A DNA stretch of 64,000 nt from an uncultured Litoreibacter sp. (GCA_947501685.1 CANMWQ010000007.1:150023-214022), one strand, 5' to 3'. Positions 36,598 through 47,518 are shown, counted from the stretch's first letter. Notes: generated by a model not told the origin, from the letters alone. Numbers and translations are program-made.

Positions 36598-38136
36598 CTA
36601 TTTCTCCTCCGTCTTCGGTTTGCTCAGCTTGCCCGGCGTGTCCACCACCGTGGAGATATAGGGCTCCGGTGCAAAGAGCTGCGCGGCCATGGTGGTGGTG
36701 TAGCCATGCACCTTGCCCGCAAAAACAGTATGCGCAATGAGCATCGCGATCAGCCCCCCGACGGCCACATAGGACAGGGCGGCAGGGCGCTGGAACGTCT
36801 GCCCCGTGGGCTCCACGCTATGGGCCTTCCAAAACAAGATGCTGCCCGCCCGCGAGAACCCGACAATGCTGACAAGGCTGGAGATCAAAACCACGGCCCA
36901 GATCCACACCATCTTGTCTGAATTATAGCCCGCATCAAGCACCAGCAGCTTGCCTAGGAACCCCGACAGCGGCGGCAGGCCCGCCATGGCGATGGCCCCC
37001 ACGAAGAACAGCGCCGCCGTGAGCGCGTTGCCGGAGATGGCAGGTTGCGGGGTCAGCTCCAGATTGGCCCGGCCCGTGCGGACCAGATCGGAGATCAGGA
37101 ACAGCGTGGCCCCGGCCAGCGTCGAGTGCACGATATAATAGAGCGCCGCGGCGATGCTTTGCGGGGTGAACAGCGAGATCGCCACCATCACCATGCCCAT
37201 CGACCCGATGACGGAAAACGCCACCAGACGGTCCAGCTTCTTGGCCGCCAGCACGCCTGTCATGCCGATGGCCAGCGAGACCAGTGCGGCGGGCAAGAGC
37301 CAGACGTCATGCAGCCCGGAGGTGACCTCCAGATCGGGCGGGAAGACCATCGTGTAGACCCGGATGATCGCATAGGCCCCGACTTTGGTCATGATCGCAA
37401 AGAGGGCCGCGACGGGTGCAGGCGCCTCCGCGTAACTCGACGGCAGCCAGAAATGCAGCGGCACCAACGCGGCCTTGATCGCGAAGACCAAGAGCAGCAG
37501 CACGGCGGCGACACGGATGCCGACGGTTTCCTCCGGCGTGATCAGCGTCACGCGCTGCGCCAGATCGGCCATGTTGAGCGTTCCGGTTTCCGCATAGATC
37601 GCGCCAAGCGCAAACAGAAACAGCGTGGAGCCGATGAGGTTGAAGAGCACATATTGCAGCCCCGCCTTCATCCGCGCATTGCCACCCGCATGGATCATCA
37701 ACCCGTAAGACGCGATCAGCAGCACCTCGAAAAACACGAAGAGGTTGAACAAATCGCCCGTCAGGAACGCGCCGATAATGCCCATCAGCTGGAACTGAAA
37801 CAGCGCATGGAAATGCCGCCCCCGGTCATCCCAGCCGGAGCCTATGGCATAAAGCAGCACGAACAGCGCCAGCACCGTTGTGAGCAGGACCATCATGGTG
37901 GAGAGGCGGTCCCCAACCAGCACGATGCCGAAGGGCGCCGCCCAATCGCCCAACTGATAGAGCAGCACCGTGCCATCCGACGTGGCCACAGCAAGGCCTG
38001 CGGTAAGTGCGACCAGCGCCAGCACCCCAACCACGGAGAACGCGCGTTGGATGCCGATATGATACCGCGCGGCCAGCACGATGAAGGGGGCCAGAAGCGC
38101 GGGCAAGATGACAGGGACGATGAGCCAATGGGTCAT
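36598..38136 (-). CDS. phaD: Mrp-type antiporter subunit D (NuoM/N-like)
   Basis: 512 aa with about 14 membrane helices. It is homologous to the proton-pumping NADH dehydrogenase subunits and, with subunit A, forms the likely ion channel. Landmarks are the lysine-bearing helix region IKAALVPLHFWLPSSYAEAPAPVAALFAIMTK, where the conserved Lys and His of these proteins are found, and GDLFNLFVFFEVLLIASY with the conserved Glu. It overlaps subunit C by 4 bp. Confidence 0.95.
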   Translation of the reverse strand: MTHWLIVPVILPALLAPFIVLAARYHIGIQRAFSVVGVLALVALTAGLAVATSDGTVLLYQLGDWAAPFGIVLVGDRLSTMMVLLTTVLALFVLLYAIGSGWDDRGRHFHALFQFQLMGIIGAFLTGDLFNLFVFFEVLLIASYGLMIHAGGNARMKAGLQYVLFNLIGSTLFLFALGAIYAETGTLNMADLAQRVTLITPEETVGIRVAAVLLLLVFAIKAALVPLHFWLPSSYAEAPAPVAALFAIMTKVGAYAIIRVYTMVFPPDLEVTSGLHDVWLLPAALVSLAIGMTGVLAAKKLDRLVAFSVIGSMGMVMVAISLFTPQSIAAALYYIVHSTLAGATLFLISDLVRTGRANLELTPQPAISGNALTAALFFVGAIAMAGLPPLSGFLGKLLVLDAGYNSDKMVWIWAVVLISSLVSIVGFSRAGSILFWKAHSVEPTGQTFQRPAALSYVAVGGLIAMLIAHTVFAGKVHGYTTTMAAQLFAPEPYISTVVDTPGKLSKPKTEEK

Positions 38137-38489
38137 GACGTGCCCTCCGCTTTATCTTCATCCGGGGCGGGCTGGTCGTCCACATGGTCGTCATCCGACC
38201 CCAGAAACGCGCCGAGGCCGATCATCACCACAACAGCCGTCATCCCGAAGGAAATCACGATGGCCGTCAGCACCAAAGCCTGCGGCAAAGGATCCGCATA
38301 AAGGCTGATATCGTCGCGCAAGATAGGCGGCGCGGCGGTGGTCAGCCGGCCTGAGGCAAAGAGGAACACGTTGACCGCATAGGTCAGCAGCGAGATGCCA
38401 AGGATCACCGGGAAGGTGCGCAGCCGCAGCAACAAGTAAAGCCCACCGGCGGTTAGGATGCCGATGGCGGAGGCCACAAGAAGTTCCAT
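38133..38489 (-). CDS. phaC: Mrp-type antiporter subunit C (NuoK-like)
   Basis: 118 aa, three membrane helices (LLVASAIGILTAGGLYLLL; VILGISLLTYAVNVFLFA; ALVLTAIVISFGMTAVVVM), like NuoK, plus an acidic tail. Its ATG overlaps the phaAB stop as TGATG, so the two are translated in step. The symbol follows the Pha antiporter naming and is unrelated to polyhydroxyalkanoate synthase. Confidence 0.93.
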   Translation of the reverse strand: MELLVASAIGILTAGGLYLLLRLRTFPVILGISLLTYAVNVFLFASGRLTTAAPPILRDDISLYADPLPQALVLTAIVISFGMTAVVVMIGLGAFLGSDDDHVDDQPAPDEDKAEGTS

Positions 38490-41362
38490 CAGCGTGCCCC
38501 CCCTGCTGCTGCATCCGGTTGCGGATCATCCCGCGACGGGTCGATATCCATTGGATACTCGCTATCGGGCACATGCGCCCGGCGCGCCAGCCGCGAGAAG
38601 CTTTCAAGCGACAGCATCACCGCACCCACCACGGCGAGGAACACACCAAGATCAAAGAGCGCGGCGGTGGCCAGCTCGAACTCTTGGAAAGGCGGGATAC
38701 GGACGTAAGTGAAGTCGGAGGTCAGGAACGGCTTGCTGACAAACCACGACCCGATGCCCGTGAGACCCGCGATCAACACGCCCGCGCCGATCACCCCGTG
38801 ATAGGGGTAGCGCAGCCGCGCGGAGGTCCAAGAGAACCCGCTCGCCATATATTGCATCACCACCGCGATGGAGACGACGAGGCCGGAGATAAACCCGCCG
38901 CCCGGCTCGTTATGGCCGCGCAGGAAGATGTAGAACCCGACCATCAGGATCACTGGCATGATCACCCGTGTCAGCACCACCATCATCATCGGATGCATGT
39001 CGCCCGCGCGAGGCTGGTCTGGCTTGCGGTTCAACAGCCGCGCGCGCACCGGGCCGCCCAGAAGCGTCTCCGTCAGCGCGTAGATCAGCAGCGCGGCGAT
39101 GCCCAGCACGATGATTTCGCCATAGGTATCAAAGCCCCGGAAATCGACGAGGATCACGTTGACCACATTGGTCCCGCCGCCGCCCTTATAGGAATTGGCG
39201 AGGTGGAATTCAGAGATCGGCGTCGTGACCGCGTCGCGCAGCAGGTAGTGATAGGCCAGCGCAAACGTGGCGAGGCCCCCGGCGATTGCGATCCCCGCAT
39301 CGCGCACCCGGCGCAGCACGGTGCTTTCAACAGGCGTAGTCTTGGGCAGGAAATTCAGCGCCAGCAGCAGCAAGATGATCGTGACGACCTCGACGGTGAA
39401 TTGCGTCATCGCCAGATCCGGCGCACTGAAGAACACGAACCCGATGGAGACCATAAGCCCCACAATCCCGATCAGGATCAGCGACAACAGGCGGTTGCGA
39501 TGCATCAACACCATGCCGCCCGTGGCGGCCACCAGCATCAGCCAACCCGCGATGGGCACGGGCCCCGCAGGCTGCAGCTCGCGGGTGGGCGCGCCCACCG
39601 TGCCAGTGCTCCATGCGTGGAACCCGGCAGCGACAATTGCCACAGCGCCGATTGCCGCGTAGCGCGAGAACGCGCCATTGTGCAGCGGCAGGATAAGGGC
39701 TTGGGCGAGGCGGGCGACGGCCTCCACGATGCTCTCGAAAATGGCCTTGGCCTCGGGGCGCGGGGCGGCATCCCAAAAGCGCAGCGCCGGGTTGAAGACG
39801 GCCAGCAGCAGCAGGCCCCCGACCACCGCCGCGATAGACATAAAGAGCGCGGGCACCAGACCGTGCCAAATCTTGAAATAGGCTTTTGGCACCTCAGCCT
39901 CGCCGCCCAGAACGGAAGCCGTGACCATCTTCACAAACGGCTCCGCCACGAAGGGGGCCACGCCGATGACGACGACCAACACCACCAGAATGGCAGGCGG
40001 CAACCACAGGCCGGGGCCGGGATCATGCGGCTTGGCGGGGTAGTCGTCGCGCACCGGACCGAGGAACACATGGCCGATCAGGCGGAAGCAATAGGCGGCT
40101 GAAAAGAGCGAGCCGATTGTCGCCAGCACCGGCACCAGCAGGGGCATGCCGAAAAGGGTGGTGTGCGTGGCCTCTTCCAGCATCATTTCCTTGGACAGGA
40201 AGCCATTGAGCAGCGGGATCCCCGCCATGGACAAGGCCGCCAAAGTCGCCACCACAAAGGTCACCGGCATCAGCACCCGCAGCCCGCCGAGACGCCTGAT
40301 GTCGCGGGTATGCGTCTCGTGATCAATGATCCCCGCCGACATAAACAGCGCCGCCTTGAACGTGGCGTGGTTGAGAATGTGGAACATCGCGGCCATCGCG
40401 CCAAAAGCGGTGCCGGTGCCCAAAAGCATGGTGATCAACCCCAGATGCGACACGGTGGAAAACGCCAAGAGCGCCTTGAGGTCATGTTTGAACAGCGCAA
40501 TCACCGCGCCCAGCACCATGGTGACAAGCCCTGCGGTGGTGACGATCATGAACCATTCGGGCGTGCCCGACAGAACCGGCCACATGCGGGCCATCAGGAA
40601 GATGCCCGCTTTGACCATCGTGGCCGAATGCAGATAGGCGGAGACCGGCGTGGGCGCCGCCATCGCGTGCGGCAGCCAGAAGTGGAACGGGAACTGCGCG
40701 GATTTGGTGAAACAGCCGATCAGGATCAGGATCAGCGCGGGCAAGTAAAGCGGGTCGGCCTGGATCAGTTCGCGGTTTTGCAGGATGACGCTCAGGTCGT
40801 AACTGCCCGCGATCTGGCCAAGGATCAGCATGCCGCCGATCATCGCAAGCCCGCCCATGCCCGTCACCGTCAGCGCCATCCGCGCGCCTTGGCGGCCCTC
40901 AGGCAGATGCTTCCAATAGCCAATGAGCAGGAAAGAGGACAGCGAGGTCAGTTCCCAAAACACCAGCAAAAGCAGGATGTTATCGCTTAGGACAATGCCG
41001 ACCATCGCGCCTTGGAAGAGCAGCAAATAAGTGAAAAACTCGCCCATATTGTCGTCGCGGCTGAGGTAGTGCCGCGCATAGGCAATGATCAGTAGCCCGA
41101 TCCCTAGGATCAGCAGCGCGAAGAAGAAACCCAGCCCGTCGAGCATCAAGGTAAAGTTCAGCCCTAGCTCAGGCAGCCAGTCGATGCGCGCGGTGACAAC
41201 CTCCCCGGCCCAGACGGCGGGCAGATTGGTCAGCAACCCAAGGAAGGCCAGAAGCGACACGGTGAAGGTCACCCCGGCACAGGCCGCGCGGCCTGCTGAG
41301 TTCATTATTCCGGGAAGAAGTGCCCCTAAAAATGGCAGTGCGACGAGAATAAAAAGGGACAC
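38489..41362 (-). CDS. phaAB: Mrp-type antiporter fused subunits A and B
   Basis: 957 aa, longer than a free MrpA (~800) because the MrpB part is joined at the C-terminus, as in Sinorhizobium PhaAB. The N-terminal ~500 residues are NuoL-like (FWELTSLSSFLLIGYW with the conserved Glu; KSAQFPFHFWLPHAMAAPTP with the Lys/His motif). Middle helices carry the DUF4040/MbhD-E-type segment (FFSAPDLAMTQFTVEVVTIILL). The MrpB part is recognised by VGFYIFLRGHNEPGGGFISG. GTG 41362 is the start, since AGGAG lies 6 nt upstream. It is the first gene of the operon, which supports Na+ or K+ extrusion and pH homeostasis, fitting a marine host. Confidence 0.94.
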   Translation of the reverse strand: MSLFILVALPFLGALLPGIMNSAGRAACAGVTFTVSLLAFLGLLTNLPAVWAGEVVTARIDWLPELGLNFTLMLDGLGFFFALLILGIGLLIIAYARHYLSRDDNMGEFFTYLLLFQGAMVGIVLSDNILLLLVFWELTSLSSFLLIGYWKHLPEGRQGARMALTVTGMGGLAMIGGMLILGQIAGSYDLSVILQNRELIQADPLYLPALILILIGCFTKSAQFPFHFWLPHAMAAPTPVSAYLHSATMVKAGIFLMARMWPVLSGTPEWFMIVTTAGLVTMVLGAVIALFKHDLKALLAFSTVSHLGLITMLLGTGTAFGAMAAMFHILNHATFKAALFMSAGIIDHETHTRDIRRLGGLRVLMPVTFVVATLAALSMAGIPLLNGFLSKEMMLEEATHTTLFGMPLLVPVLATIGSLFSAAYCFRLIGHVFLGPVRDDYPAKPHDPGPGLWLPPAILVVLVVVIGVAPFVAEPFVKMVTASVLGGEAEVPKAYFKIWHGLVPALFMSIAAVVGGLLLLAVFNPALRFWDAAPRPEAKAIFESIVEAVARLAQALILPLHNGAFSRYAAIGAVAIVAAGFHAWSTGTVGAPTRELQPAGPVPIAGWLMLVAATGGMVLMHRNRLLSLILIGIVGLMVSIGFVFFSAPDLAMTQFTVEVVTIILLLLALNFLPKTTPVESTVLRRVRDAGIAIAGGLATFALAYHYLLRDAVTTPISEFHLANSYKGGGGTNVVNVILVDFRGFDTYGEIIVLGIAALLIYALTETLLGGPVRARLLNRKPDQPRAGDMHPMMMVVLTRVIMPVILMVGFYIFLRGHNEPGGGFISGLVVSIAVVMQYMASGFSWTSARLRYPYHGVIGAGVLIAGLTGIGSWFVSKPFLTSDFTYVRIPPFQEFELATAALFDLGVFLAVVGAVMLSLESFSRLARRAHVPDSEYPMDIDPSRDDPQPDAAAGGAR

Positions 41363-41558
41363 TGACGCTCCTGAGTTGTCGAGGTGATTTTTCTTACCCC
41401 AAGCTGTGGTGGAATTGCAAAAGCTCAAGGGGGTCTATGTCGATTTTTGCGACCCTATCCTCAATTATTTGCAAAAAATTGCAGCAAGCCCTGCGTTTTT
41501 TTTGCGCTGCCCCCTGCCCGCCATTGTGCGCGACGCCCCGGCTTTCTAAACCGGGCGC

Positions 41559-42731
41559 ATGAAACGCTTTGATGTGATCGTCATAGGCTCCGGCCCCGCC
41601 GGAAGCGCCGCCGCGCGGATGGCGCGCAGGCAGGGGCTGTCGGTGGCGATCATCGACAAGGCCAGCTTCCCGCGTGACAAGCTCTGCGGCGGGCTGTTCA
41701 CCGGGCGTAGCCAAAAGGCGCTTCACAATATCTTCGGTGTAGAGGTGACGCCAGAGCTGTTCCTGACCTCCACCCATATGCGCTTTTCGGCCAGCGGCAC
41801 GCCTCTGGCCAATATCGAGAACGCGCCGCCCATGCATCTGACAATGCGCCGGGATCTCGACGCGATGCTGCATGCCCAAGCCGTCCAAAGCGGGGCGGAG
41901 GCGTTTTTGGGCAGCGCCGTCACCGGGATTGATCTGGGCGCCCGCACCGTCACGCGGCGCGGTGGCGACGCGCTGGAATATAAGGTACTGATCGGCGCGG
42001 ATGGCGTGGGCTCCGTGGTCGCGCGCGCGCTGTTCGGGCGGGCCTTTGATCCTGACAAAACCGCCTTCGGTCTCGAGATCGAAACCCCGCTGGCCCCCAA
42101 CCATGACAATGCCGTCGAGATCGATTTCGACGCGGCGGAATGGGGCTATGGCTGGTCCTTCCCAAAGCGCAAAACCCGCACGGTCGGCATCTGCGGCCTG
42201 CCGCCGCAAAACCCCGATATCAAAGCCAGCATGGCGCGCTATGTCGCGCAGGTCGAGGGCGACCCGGAGCTCAGCTACAAGGGGGCCTACCTGCCCTTTG
42301 GAGAGTACAAGAAAACCCCCGGCCAAGGCGCGGTGCTGCTGGCGGGCGACGCCGCCGGGCTGGTCGATCCGATCACCGGGGAAGGCATTGCGCTGGCCAT
42401 GGAAAGCGGCGCTTTGGCGGCGGAAGCCGCGGCGCAGGCGATTGCCGCTGATACGCCCGAGACGGCGATGACGCGGTATAAGCCGCTGATCAGGCCCATT
42501 CAAAAATCACTCGATCAGGCCCGGCTTTGGCGGCTGATCATGTTTCCCAAAGCCACGCAGGGGCATTTCAAAAAGGCCTTCGCGCGCGGCTCGCATCTGC
42601 AAATGAAATACCTGCAACTGCTCGCGGGGGAGGCTGATTATGCCGATCTGAGAGGGGAGCTGTTGCGGCGCATGCCGCGTCTGGCCTGGCGCTTTGCCAA
42701 GCACAAGATGGGCCTGCGCCAACCCGGATAG
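41559..42731 (+). CDS. Geranylgeranyl-reductase-family FAD oxidoreductase
   Basis: 390 aa. The N-terminal FAD motif is VIVIGSGPAGSAAARMARRQG, followed by FPRDKLCGGLFTGRS (the cysteine-containing family motif), IGADGVGSVVAR and LLAGDAAGLVDPITGEGIALAMESG. This set defines the geranylgeranyl reductase / BchP-like family that saturates polyprenyl double bonds. Without a bacteriochlorophyll cluster nearby, the substrate could be a lipid, quinone or other isoprenoid. It is divergent from the antiporter operon and convergent with dodecin. Confidence 0.88.
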   Translation: MKRFDVIVIGSGPAGSAAARMARRQGLSVAIIDKASFPRDKLCGGLFTGRSQKALHNIFGVEVTPELFLTSTHMRFSASGTPLANIENAPPMHLTMRRDLDAMLHAQAVQSGAEAFLGSAVTGIDLGARTVTRRGGDALEYKVLIGADGVGSVVARALFGRAFDPDKTAFGLEIETPLAPNHDNAVEIDFDAAEWGYGWSFPKRKTRTVGICGLPPQNPDIKASMARYVAQVEGDPELSYKGAYLPFGEYKKTPGQGAVLLAGDAAGLVDPITGEGIALAMESGALAAEAAAQAIAADTPETAMTRYKPLIRPIQKSLDQARLWRLIMFPKATQGHFKKAFARGSHLQMKYLQLLAGEADYADLRGELLRRMPRLAWRFAKHKMGLRQPG

Positions 42732-42754
42732 GGCCGCCGCAGGCCGAAAATGTC

Positions 42755-42958
42755 TTAGTCTTTCAGAACGAACGTGACCTTCAGGATCACGCGGTATTCC
42801 GAGATTTTGCCGTCATCGACGGTGCATTTCATATCCTGCACCCAAGCGCTGGTGACGTTTTTCAACGTTTTCGACGCCCGCTTGACGCCGGCCTCGACAG
42901 CATCCTCAAAGCTTTTGGATGAGGATGAAATGATCTCTGTGACTCTTGCGACGGACAT
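42755..42958 (-). CDS. Dodecin family flavin-binding protein
   Basis: 67 aa: MSVARVTEIISSSSKSFEDA, then WVQDMKCTVDDGKISEYRVI. This matches dodecins, small proteins forming hollow 12-mers that store or buffer flavins. The Trp in SAWVQD corresponds to the residue that stacks on the flavin ring. It could be the last gene of the glp-MATE transcript (92 bp after MATE) or have its own promoter. Confidence 0.92.
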   Translation of the reverse strand: MSVARVTEIISSSSKSFEDAVEAGVKRASKTLKNVTSAWVQDMKCTVDDGKISEYRVILKVTFVLKD

Positions 42959-43049
42959 GGGGGTCTTCCTTTTCTATATAAACGAATGCGTACCCTATAG
43001 ACCCGGCGCGGACGTTCAAGGGGAACTCCGTCGCGGATTGATCACATTG

Positions 43050-44447
43050 TCAGCGGCGCATATGCAGCAACTGCATCAACCGGCTTTGCAGCGAAAACTC
43101 GTCTTGTGTGACCCCCGCCTTGCCCGCGCCGTCACGGATCACCCGGCGGGCCAGCAGCAAGGCGATGGCGGCAAACACCACCCCGCCCAGCGCTTGCCCG
43201 ATCAACACCCCGGCGGCCCCGAACAGATACGCTCCCAGCGCCACGGTCGGCATCGTGCCCAGCGTGTGGCGGCCCCAGTTGACCCATGTGGAATAGAACG
43301 GGTGGCCCAGATTGTTGAACGCCGAATTGGCCACGAAGATCGCGCCGTTAAAGTAGAACAGCAGCGCCAGCGGGCCGCAGAATAAATAGATCAACGTGAC
43401 GCCTATGCCCTGCGCGCCGAACAGTGCCACAATCGGGTCGCGTAGCAGGAACAACAGGAGGCTGACAAACAGCACGTAAAGCCCGATGAAGAGCAGCCCG
43501 TCGCGGAAGGCGCGGGCAACACGGTCATGCCGCCCGCCTCCGAAATTCTGGCCAATGATCGGGCCAAGCGCGCCGGAGAGTGCAAAGATCACCGCAAAAG
43601 ACAGCGGCGTGAGGCGAGAGACCACGGCCATGCCCGCCACCGCCTCCTCGCCATATTGGGCCATGGCGCGGGTGACGTAACCCTGCCCGATTGGCGTGGC
43701 CAATTGCGTCAGGATCGCGGGCAGCGCGATGGAGAAAACCGGAACGAAGTCGCGCAAAAACGCAGGCATATGCGGCGCGCCGATACCGCCGTGATGGCGG
43801 ATGATCGGCAGCAGAGCTGTGGCCGCAATCGCCACCCGCGCGGCCACGCTGGCCCAGGCCGCGCCCACCAGTTCAAGGTCCAGCCCGAAGATCAGGATCG
43901 GGTCCAGAACCGCATTGACCAGCCCGCCATAGATGGTGGCCATCATGGCCCGGCGCGCGTCGCCGTAAGCGCGCAGGATGGCCCCGCACATCATGCCGAC
44001 CAACAAAAACGGCAGGCTCGGAACGATGATTTGCAGGTAGGAGACCGCCAGCGCCTGCGTCTCCCCGGTGGCACCGACAAGCGCGGTCAATGTGCCGAGG
44101 TTCAGCCAGACCAGCGCCGAGAACGCGATGCCGAAGAGCACGCCATAAACGAGTGAATTGGTGATCAGCTGCCGTGCGCGGTCCTCGTCATTCTGCCCCA
44201 GCGCCCGCGATACCAAAGCCCCCGCCGCGATTGCCATGCCAATGCCGAAAGATGTGGTGAAGAACAGGATCGCGCCCGCATAGCCCACGGCTGCGGCCAG
44301 CGATGCATTGCCCAGCATGGAGATGAAGATCATGTCGACAAAATCGACCAGAAACACCGCCAGCAAGCCTACCGACGAGGTCAGAGACATCACCGTGATG
44401 TGGCGAAACAAATTGCCTTCGAGGAACTTCGCGGTCTCTTGTGCCAT
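43050..44447 (-). CDS. MATE family efflux transporter
   Basis: 465 aa with 12 predicted membrane helices in two similar halves, the MatE duplication (VDMIFISMLGNASLAAAVGYAG in the first half, QYGEEAVAGMAVVSRLTPLS in the second). It exports cationic drugs or metabolites in exchange for Na+ or H+. It begins 18 bp after glpK on the same strand and so seems part of the glpD-glpK transcript, an unusual partner for glycerol genes. Confidence 0.92.
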   Translation of the reverse strand: MAQETAKFLEGNLFRHITVMSLTSSVGLLAVFLVDFVDMIFISMLGNASLAAAVGYAGAILFFTTSFGIGMAIAAGALVSRALGQNDEDRARQLITNSLVYGVLFGIAFSALVWLNLGTLTALVGATGETQALAVSYLQIIVPSLPFLLVGMMCGAILRAYGDARRAMMATIYGGLVNAVLDPILIFGLDLELVGAAWASVAARVAIAATALLPIIRHHGGIGAPHMPAFLRDFVPVFSIALPAILTQLATPIGQGYVTRAMAQYGEEAVAGMAVVSRLTPLSFAVIFALSGALGPIIGQNFGGGRHDRVARAFRDGLLFIGLYVLFVSLLLFLLRDPIVALFGAQGIGVTLIYLFCGPLALLFYFNGAIFVANSAFNNLGHPFYSTWVNWGRHTLGTMPTVALGAYLFGAAGVLIGQALGGVVFAAIALLLARRVIRDGAGKAGVTQDEFSLQSRLMQLLHMRR

Positions 44448-44465
44448 GCCGTCCCCCGTTGCGTG

Positions 44466-45950
44466 CTAGACCGTCAGCGTCGCCGCCACCGCCTTTTTCC
44501 AAGCGCCGTATTTGCGCGCGCGGGTGTCCTCGTCCATGGCGGGCTCGAAGCGGCGCTCCAGCGCCCAGCTTTTGGCGAACCCGGCCTGATCGGGGTAGAG
44601 CCCCGCGCGCATCCCCGCAAGCCACGCGGCCCCCAAAGCGGTGGTCTCGAGCACATGTGGGCGGTCCACCTGCGCACCGATAATATCGCTGAGGAACTGC
44701 ATCGCCCAATCGCTGGCTGTCATGCCCCCATCGACGCGCAGCACGTTTTCGCCCGCACCGGACCAGTCGGCCACCATCGCTTCCAGCAGATCGCGGGTCT
44801 GGTAGCCGACACCCTCCAGCGCCGCTTTGGCAAGTTCCTCCGGCCCCGAATTGCGTGTCAGCCCATAGATGGCCCCGCGACATTCCGCGTCCCAATAAGG
44901 CGCGCCGAGGCCGGTGAAGGCGGGCACAAGGATCACGTCTTGCTCCGCGTCGGCCGCCTCCGCCAAGGGCTGCGTTTCCGAGGCCTCCGCGATGATCTTC
45001 AACCCGTCACGCAGCCATTGCACCACCGCGCCCGCAATGAAGATGGAGCCCTCCAGCGCGTAGGTCGGCTTGCCGTCAAACTGATAGGCAATCGTCGTCA
45101 GCAACCGGTTCTTCGAGGTCACCGGCGCCTCGCCCGTATTCAACAGCGCAAAACAGCCCGTCCCATAGGTCGATTTCAACATCCCCGGCTCGAAACAGGC
45201 CTGCCCCACAGTGGCCGCCTGCTGGTCACCCGCGACGCCCAGAATGGGGATTTCGCTCCCGAACAGATCGGCCTGCGTGATGCCAAAATCAGCCGCGCAA
45301 TCCAGCACCTCGGGCAGCATGCCCATCGGTATACCAAACATCTCGGAAATCGTGCTGGACCAACGGCCTTTCTTGATATCATAGAGCATCGTCCGCGCCG
45401 CATTGGTCGCATCCGTCACATGCCGCGCGCCGCCGGTCAGCTTCCAGATGATGTAGCTGTCGACAGTGCCAAACAGCAGCTCCCCCGCCTCGGCACGCGC
45501 CCGCACGCCGTCCACATTTTCCAAGATCCAACGCAGCTTGGTGCCTGAGAAATACGGATCACAGAGCAGCCCCGTGCGCTCCGTGAACATCGGCTCATGC
45601 CCGGCCTCGCGCAACTCCCGGCAAAACTCAGAGGTCCGCCGGTCCTGCCAGACAATCGCGTTATAAACCGGCTCCCCGGTCGCCTTGTCCCAGACCACTG
45701 TGGTTTCGCGCTGGTTGGTGATGCCAATGGCGGTGATGTCAGCGTCCGTCAGGCCCGCCTTCTCCATCGCGGCGCGGCAGGTAGAAATCACAGTCGACCA
45801 CAGATCCTCCGGCGCATGCTCCACCCATCCCGATTTGGGAAAATGCTGCGTAAACTCCTCCTGCGCGGAGGCCACAACTGTCATCTCGCCGTCAAACAAG
45901 ATCGCACGGCTGGAGGTCGTGCCCTGATCAATCGCCAGAATATGCGTCAT
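44466..45950 (-). CDS. glpK: Glycerol kinase
   Basis: 494 aa, standard length. It phosphorylates glycerol to sn-glycerol-3-phosphate with ATP. FGGY family motifs: [16 protein letters not shown] at the N-terminus (ATP binding), [11 protein letters not shown], the catalytic region around [20 protein letters not shown], and [16 protein letters not shown]. Its ATG overlaps the glpD stop as ATGA. No glpF facilitator gene is adjacent. Confidence 0.97.
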   Translation of the reverse strand: MTHILAIDQGTTSSRAILFDGEMTVVASAQEEFTQHFPKSGWVEHAPEDLWSTVISTCRAAMEKAGLTDADITAIGITNQRETTVVWDKATGEPVYNAIVWQDRRTSEFCRELREAGHEPMFTERTGLLCDPYFSGTKLRWILENVDGVRARAEAGELLFGTVDSYIIWKLTGGARHVTDATNAARTMLYDIKKGRWSSTISEMFGIPMGMLPEVLDCAADFGITQADLFGSEIPILGVAGDQQAATVGQACFEPGMLKSTYGTGCFALLNTGEAPVTSKNRLLTTIAYQFDGKPTYALEGSIFIAGAVVQWLRDGLKIIAEASETQPLAEAADAEQDVILVPAFTGLGAPYWDAECRGAIYGLTRNSGPEELAKAALEGVGYQTRDLLEAMVADWSGAGENVLRVDGGMTASDWAMQFLSDIIGAQVDRPHVLETTALGAAWLAGMRAGLYPDQAGFAKSWALERRFEPAMDEDTRARKYGAWKKAVAATLTV

Positions 45951-47518
45951 GCCTTGCCCCTCTCAGCCGCCATCCAATCGTCCAAAATCTTGATCTCGCC
46001 CGCGCTCAGGCGCAACCCCAGTTTCGAGCGCCGCCAGACCACGTCTTCAGCCGCCCGCGCAAATTCCATATCCATCAGCCAGCGTAGCTCTACTTCCGTC
46101 AGCGTCGCGCCGAAATCCTGCCCGAGGTCCTGCACGCTTTGCGCCTCTCCCAGAATTTGCCACGCATCCGTGCCGTAAGCCCGCACCAGCCGCTGGGCCC
46201 AGCGCGCATCCAGAAACCCGAATTTTTCCCGCAGATCAGAGATCAGCCTATCCACCTCGGAGACCTCAAAATCCCCCCCCGGCATCGCCACGCCCGCGGT
46301 CCAGGGCGCGTCTTTGCGCTGCAACAAAGGGCTGATTTTGGCCATCGCATGCTCCGCCAGCTTGCGGTAGGTGGTGATCTTGCCGCCAAACACATTGAGC
46401 ATCGGCGCACCCGCGCCCTCATTGATCTTCAGCACATAATCCCGCGTCGCCGCTGTCGCCGATTTGGCCCCGTCATCATAAAGCGGGCGCACCCCGGAAT
46501 AGGTCCAGACGATATCCTCCTTGGTGACCGGCTTGGCGAAATATTGCGAGGCAAAGTCCAGCAAATAGTCACGCTCTTCATCGGTGCAAACGGGCTCCCC
46601 ATCGGGCAGATCATGCGCCGCATCCGTGGTGCCGATCAGGGTGAAATCGCCCTCATAGGGAATGGCAAAACTGATCCGGCCATCCTCGCCCTGAAAGAAG
46701 TAACACTTGTCGTGGTCAAACAGCTTCCGCGTCACAATATGGCTGCCACGCACCAGCCGCACGTCTTCTGTGGCGTTGATACGCACGGTGTTGTGGATGA
46801 TGTCGCCCACCCAAGGCCCCGCCGCATTGACCAGAAACCGCGCCTGCCGGGTCTGCGTCTCGCCGCTTTCCATGTCTTTCAGCGCAATATGCCACAGCCC
46901 GTCCCGCACCTCAGCGCCAACCACCTGTGTATGGGTCAAAACCTCCGCCCCACGCGCCCGCGCGTCACGCGCATTCAACACCACGAGGCGCGAATCCTCG
47001 ATCCAGCAGTCGCTATATTCGAACGCCTTTTCCAGCCGGTCCTGCAAAGGCGCGCCCTCAGCGCCTTTGCGCAAATCCACCGTCGTGGTGCCGGGAAGGA
47101 TTTGCCGCCCGCCCAGATTATCGTACAAAAACAGCCCAAACCGGATCATCCAGGACGGCCTGCGCCCCTTCATCCAAGGCATCACCGTGCTCAGCAATTT
47201 GGAGGCGGGTGTCGAGCCCTCGAACCGCATATCCTTATGGTAAGGCAGCACGAACCGCATCGGCCAGCTGATATGCGGCATCGCCTTCAACAGCGTCTCC
47301 CGCTCGATCAACGCCTCCCGGACCAGCCGGATCTCGCCATATTCAAGATAGCGTAGCCCGCCATGAAACAGCTTGGTGGAGGAAGACGAGGTGGCCCAGG
47401 CCAGATCCTTCATCTCCGCCAGACAAACGCTCATCCCGCGCCCCGCCGCATCCCGCGCGATGCCGCATCCATTTATGCCGCCGCCAATAACAAAAAGGTC
47501 CGTGACCTGCTCCGACAT
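45947..47518 (-). CDS. glpD: Aerobic glycerol-3-phosphate dehydrogenase
   Basis: 523 aa. A membrane-associated FAD enzyme that oxidises glycerol-3-phosphate to dihydroxyacetone phosphate and passes electrons to ubiquinone. The FAD motif is [20 protein letters not shown], followed by [21 protein letters not shown], the family signature. The C-terminal DAO domain is present. I chose ATG 47518 (MSEQVTDLF) because GAGG is 6 nt upstream. It is first in the glpD-glpK-MATE group and divergent from glpR. Confidence 0.96.
   Translation of the reverse strand: MSEQVTDLFVIGGGINGCGIARDAAGRGMSVCLAEMKDLAWATSSSSTKLFHGGLRYLEYGEIRLVREALIERETLLKAMPHISWPMRFVLPYHKDMRFEGSTPASKLLSTVMPWMKGRRPSWMIRFGLFLYDNLGGRQILPGTTTVDLRKGAEGAPLQDRLEKAFEYSDCWIEDSRLVVLNARDARARGAEVLTHTQVVGAEVRDGLWHIALKDMESGETQTRQARFLVNAAGPWVGDIIHNTVRINATEDVRLVRGSHIVTRKLFDHDKCYFFQGEDGRISFAIPYEGDFTLIGTTDAAHDLPDGEPVCTDEERDYLLDFASQYFAKPVTKEDIVWTYSGVRPLYDDGAKSATAATRDYVLKINEGAGAPMLNVFGGKITTYRKLAEHAMAKISPLLQRKDAPWTAGVAMPGGDFEVSEVDRLISDLREKFGFLDARWAQRLVRAYGTDAWQILGEAQSVQDLGQDFGATLTEVELRWLMDMEFARAAEDVVWRRSKLGLRLSAGEIKILDDWMAAERGKA

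Noticed and set aside
37045..40990. Long plus-strand open frames antisense to the Mrp operon
   Set aside because: They are rich in Arg, His and Gln with no domains, while the minus strand encodes well-conserved antiporter subunits with coupled overlaps.
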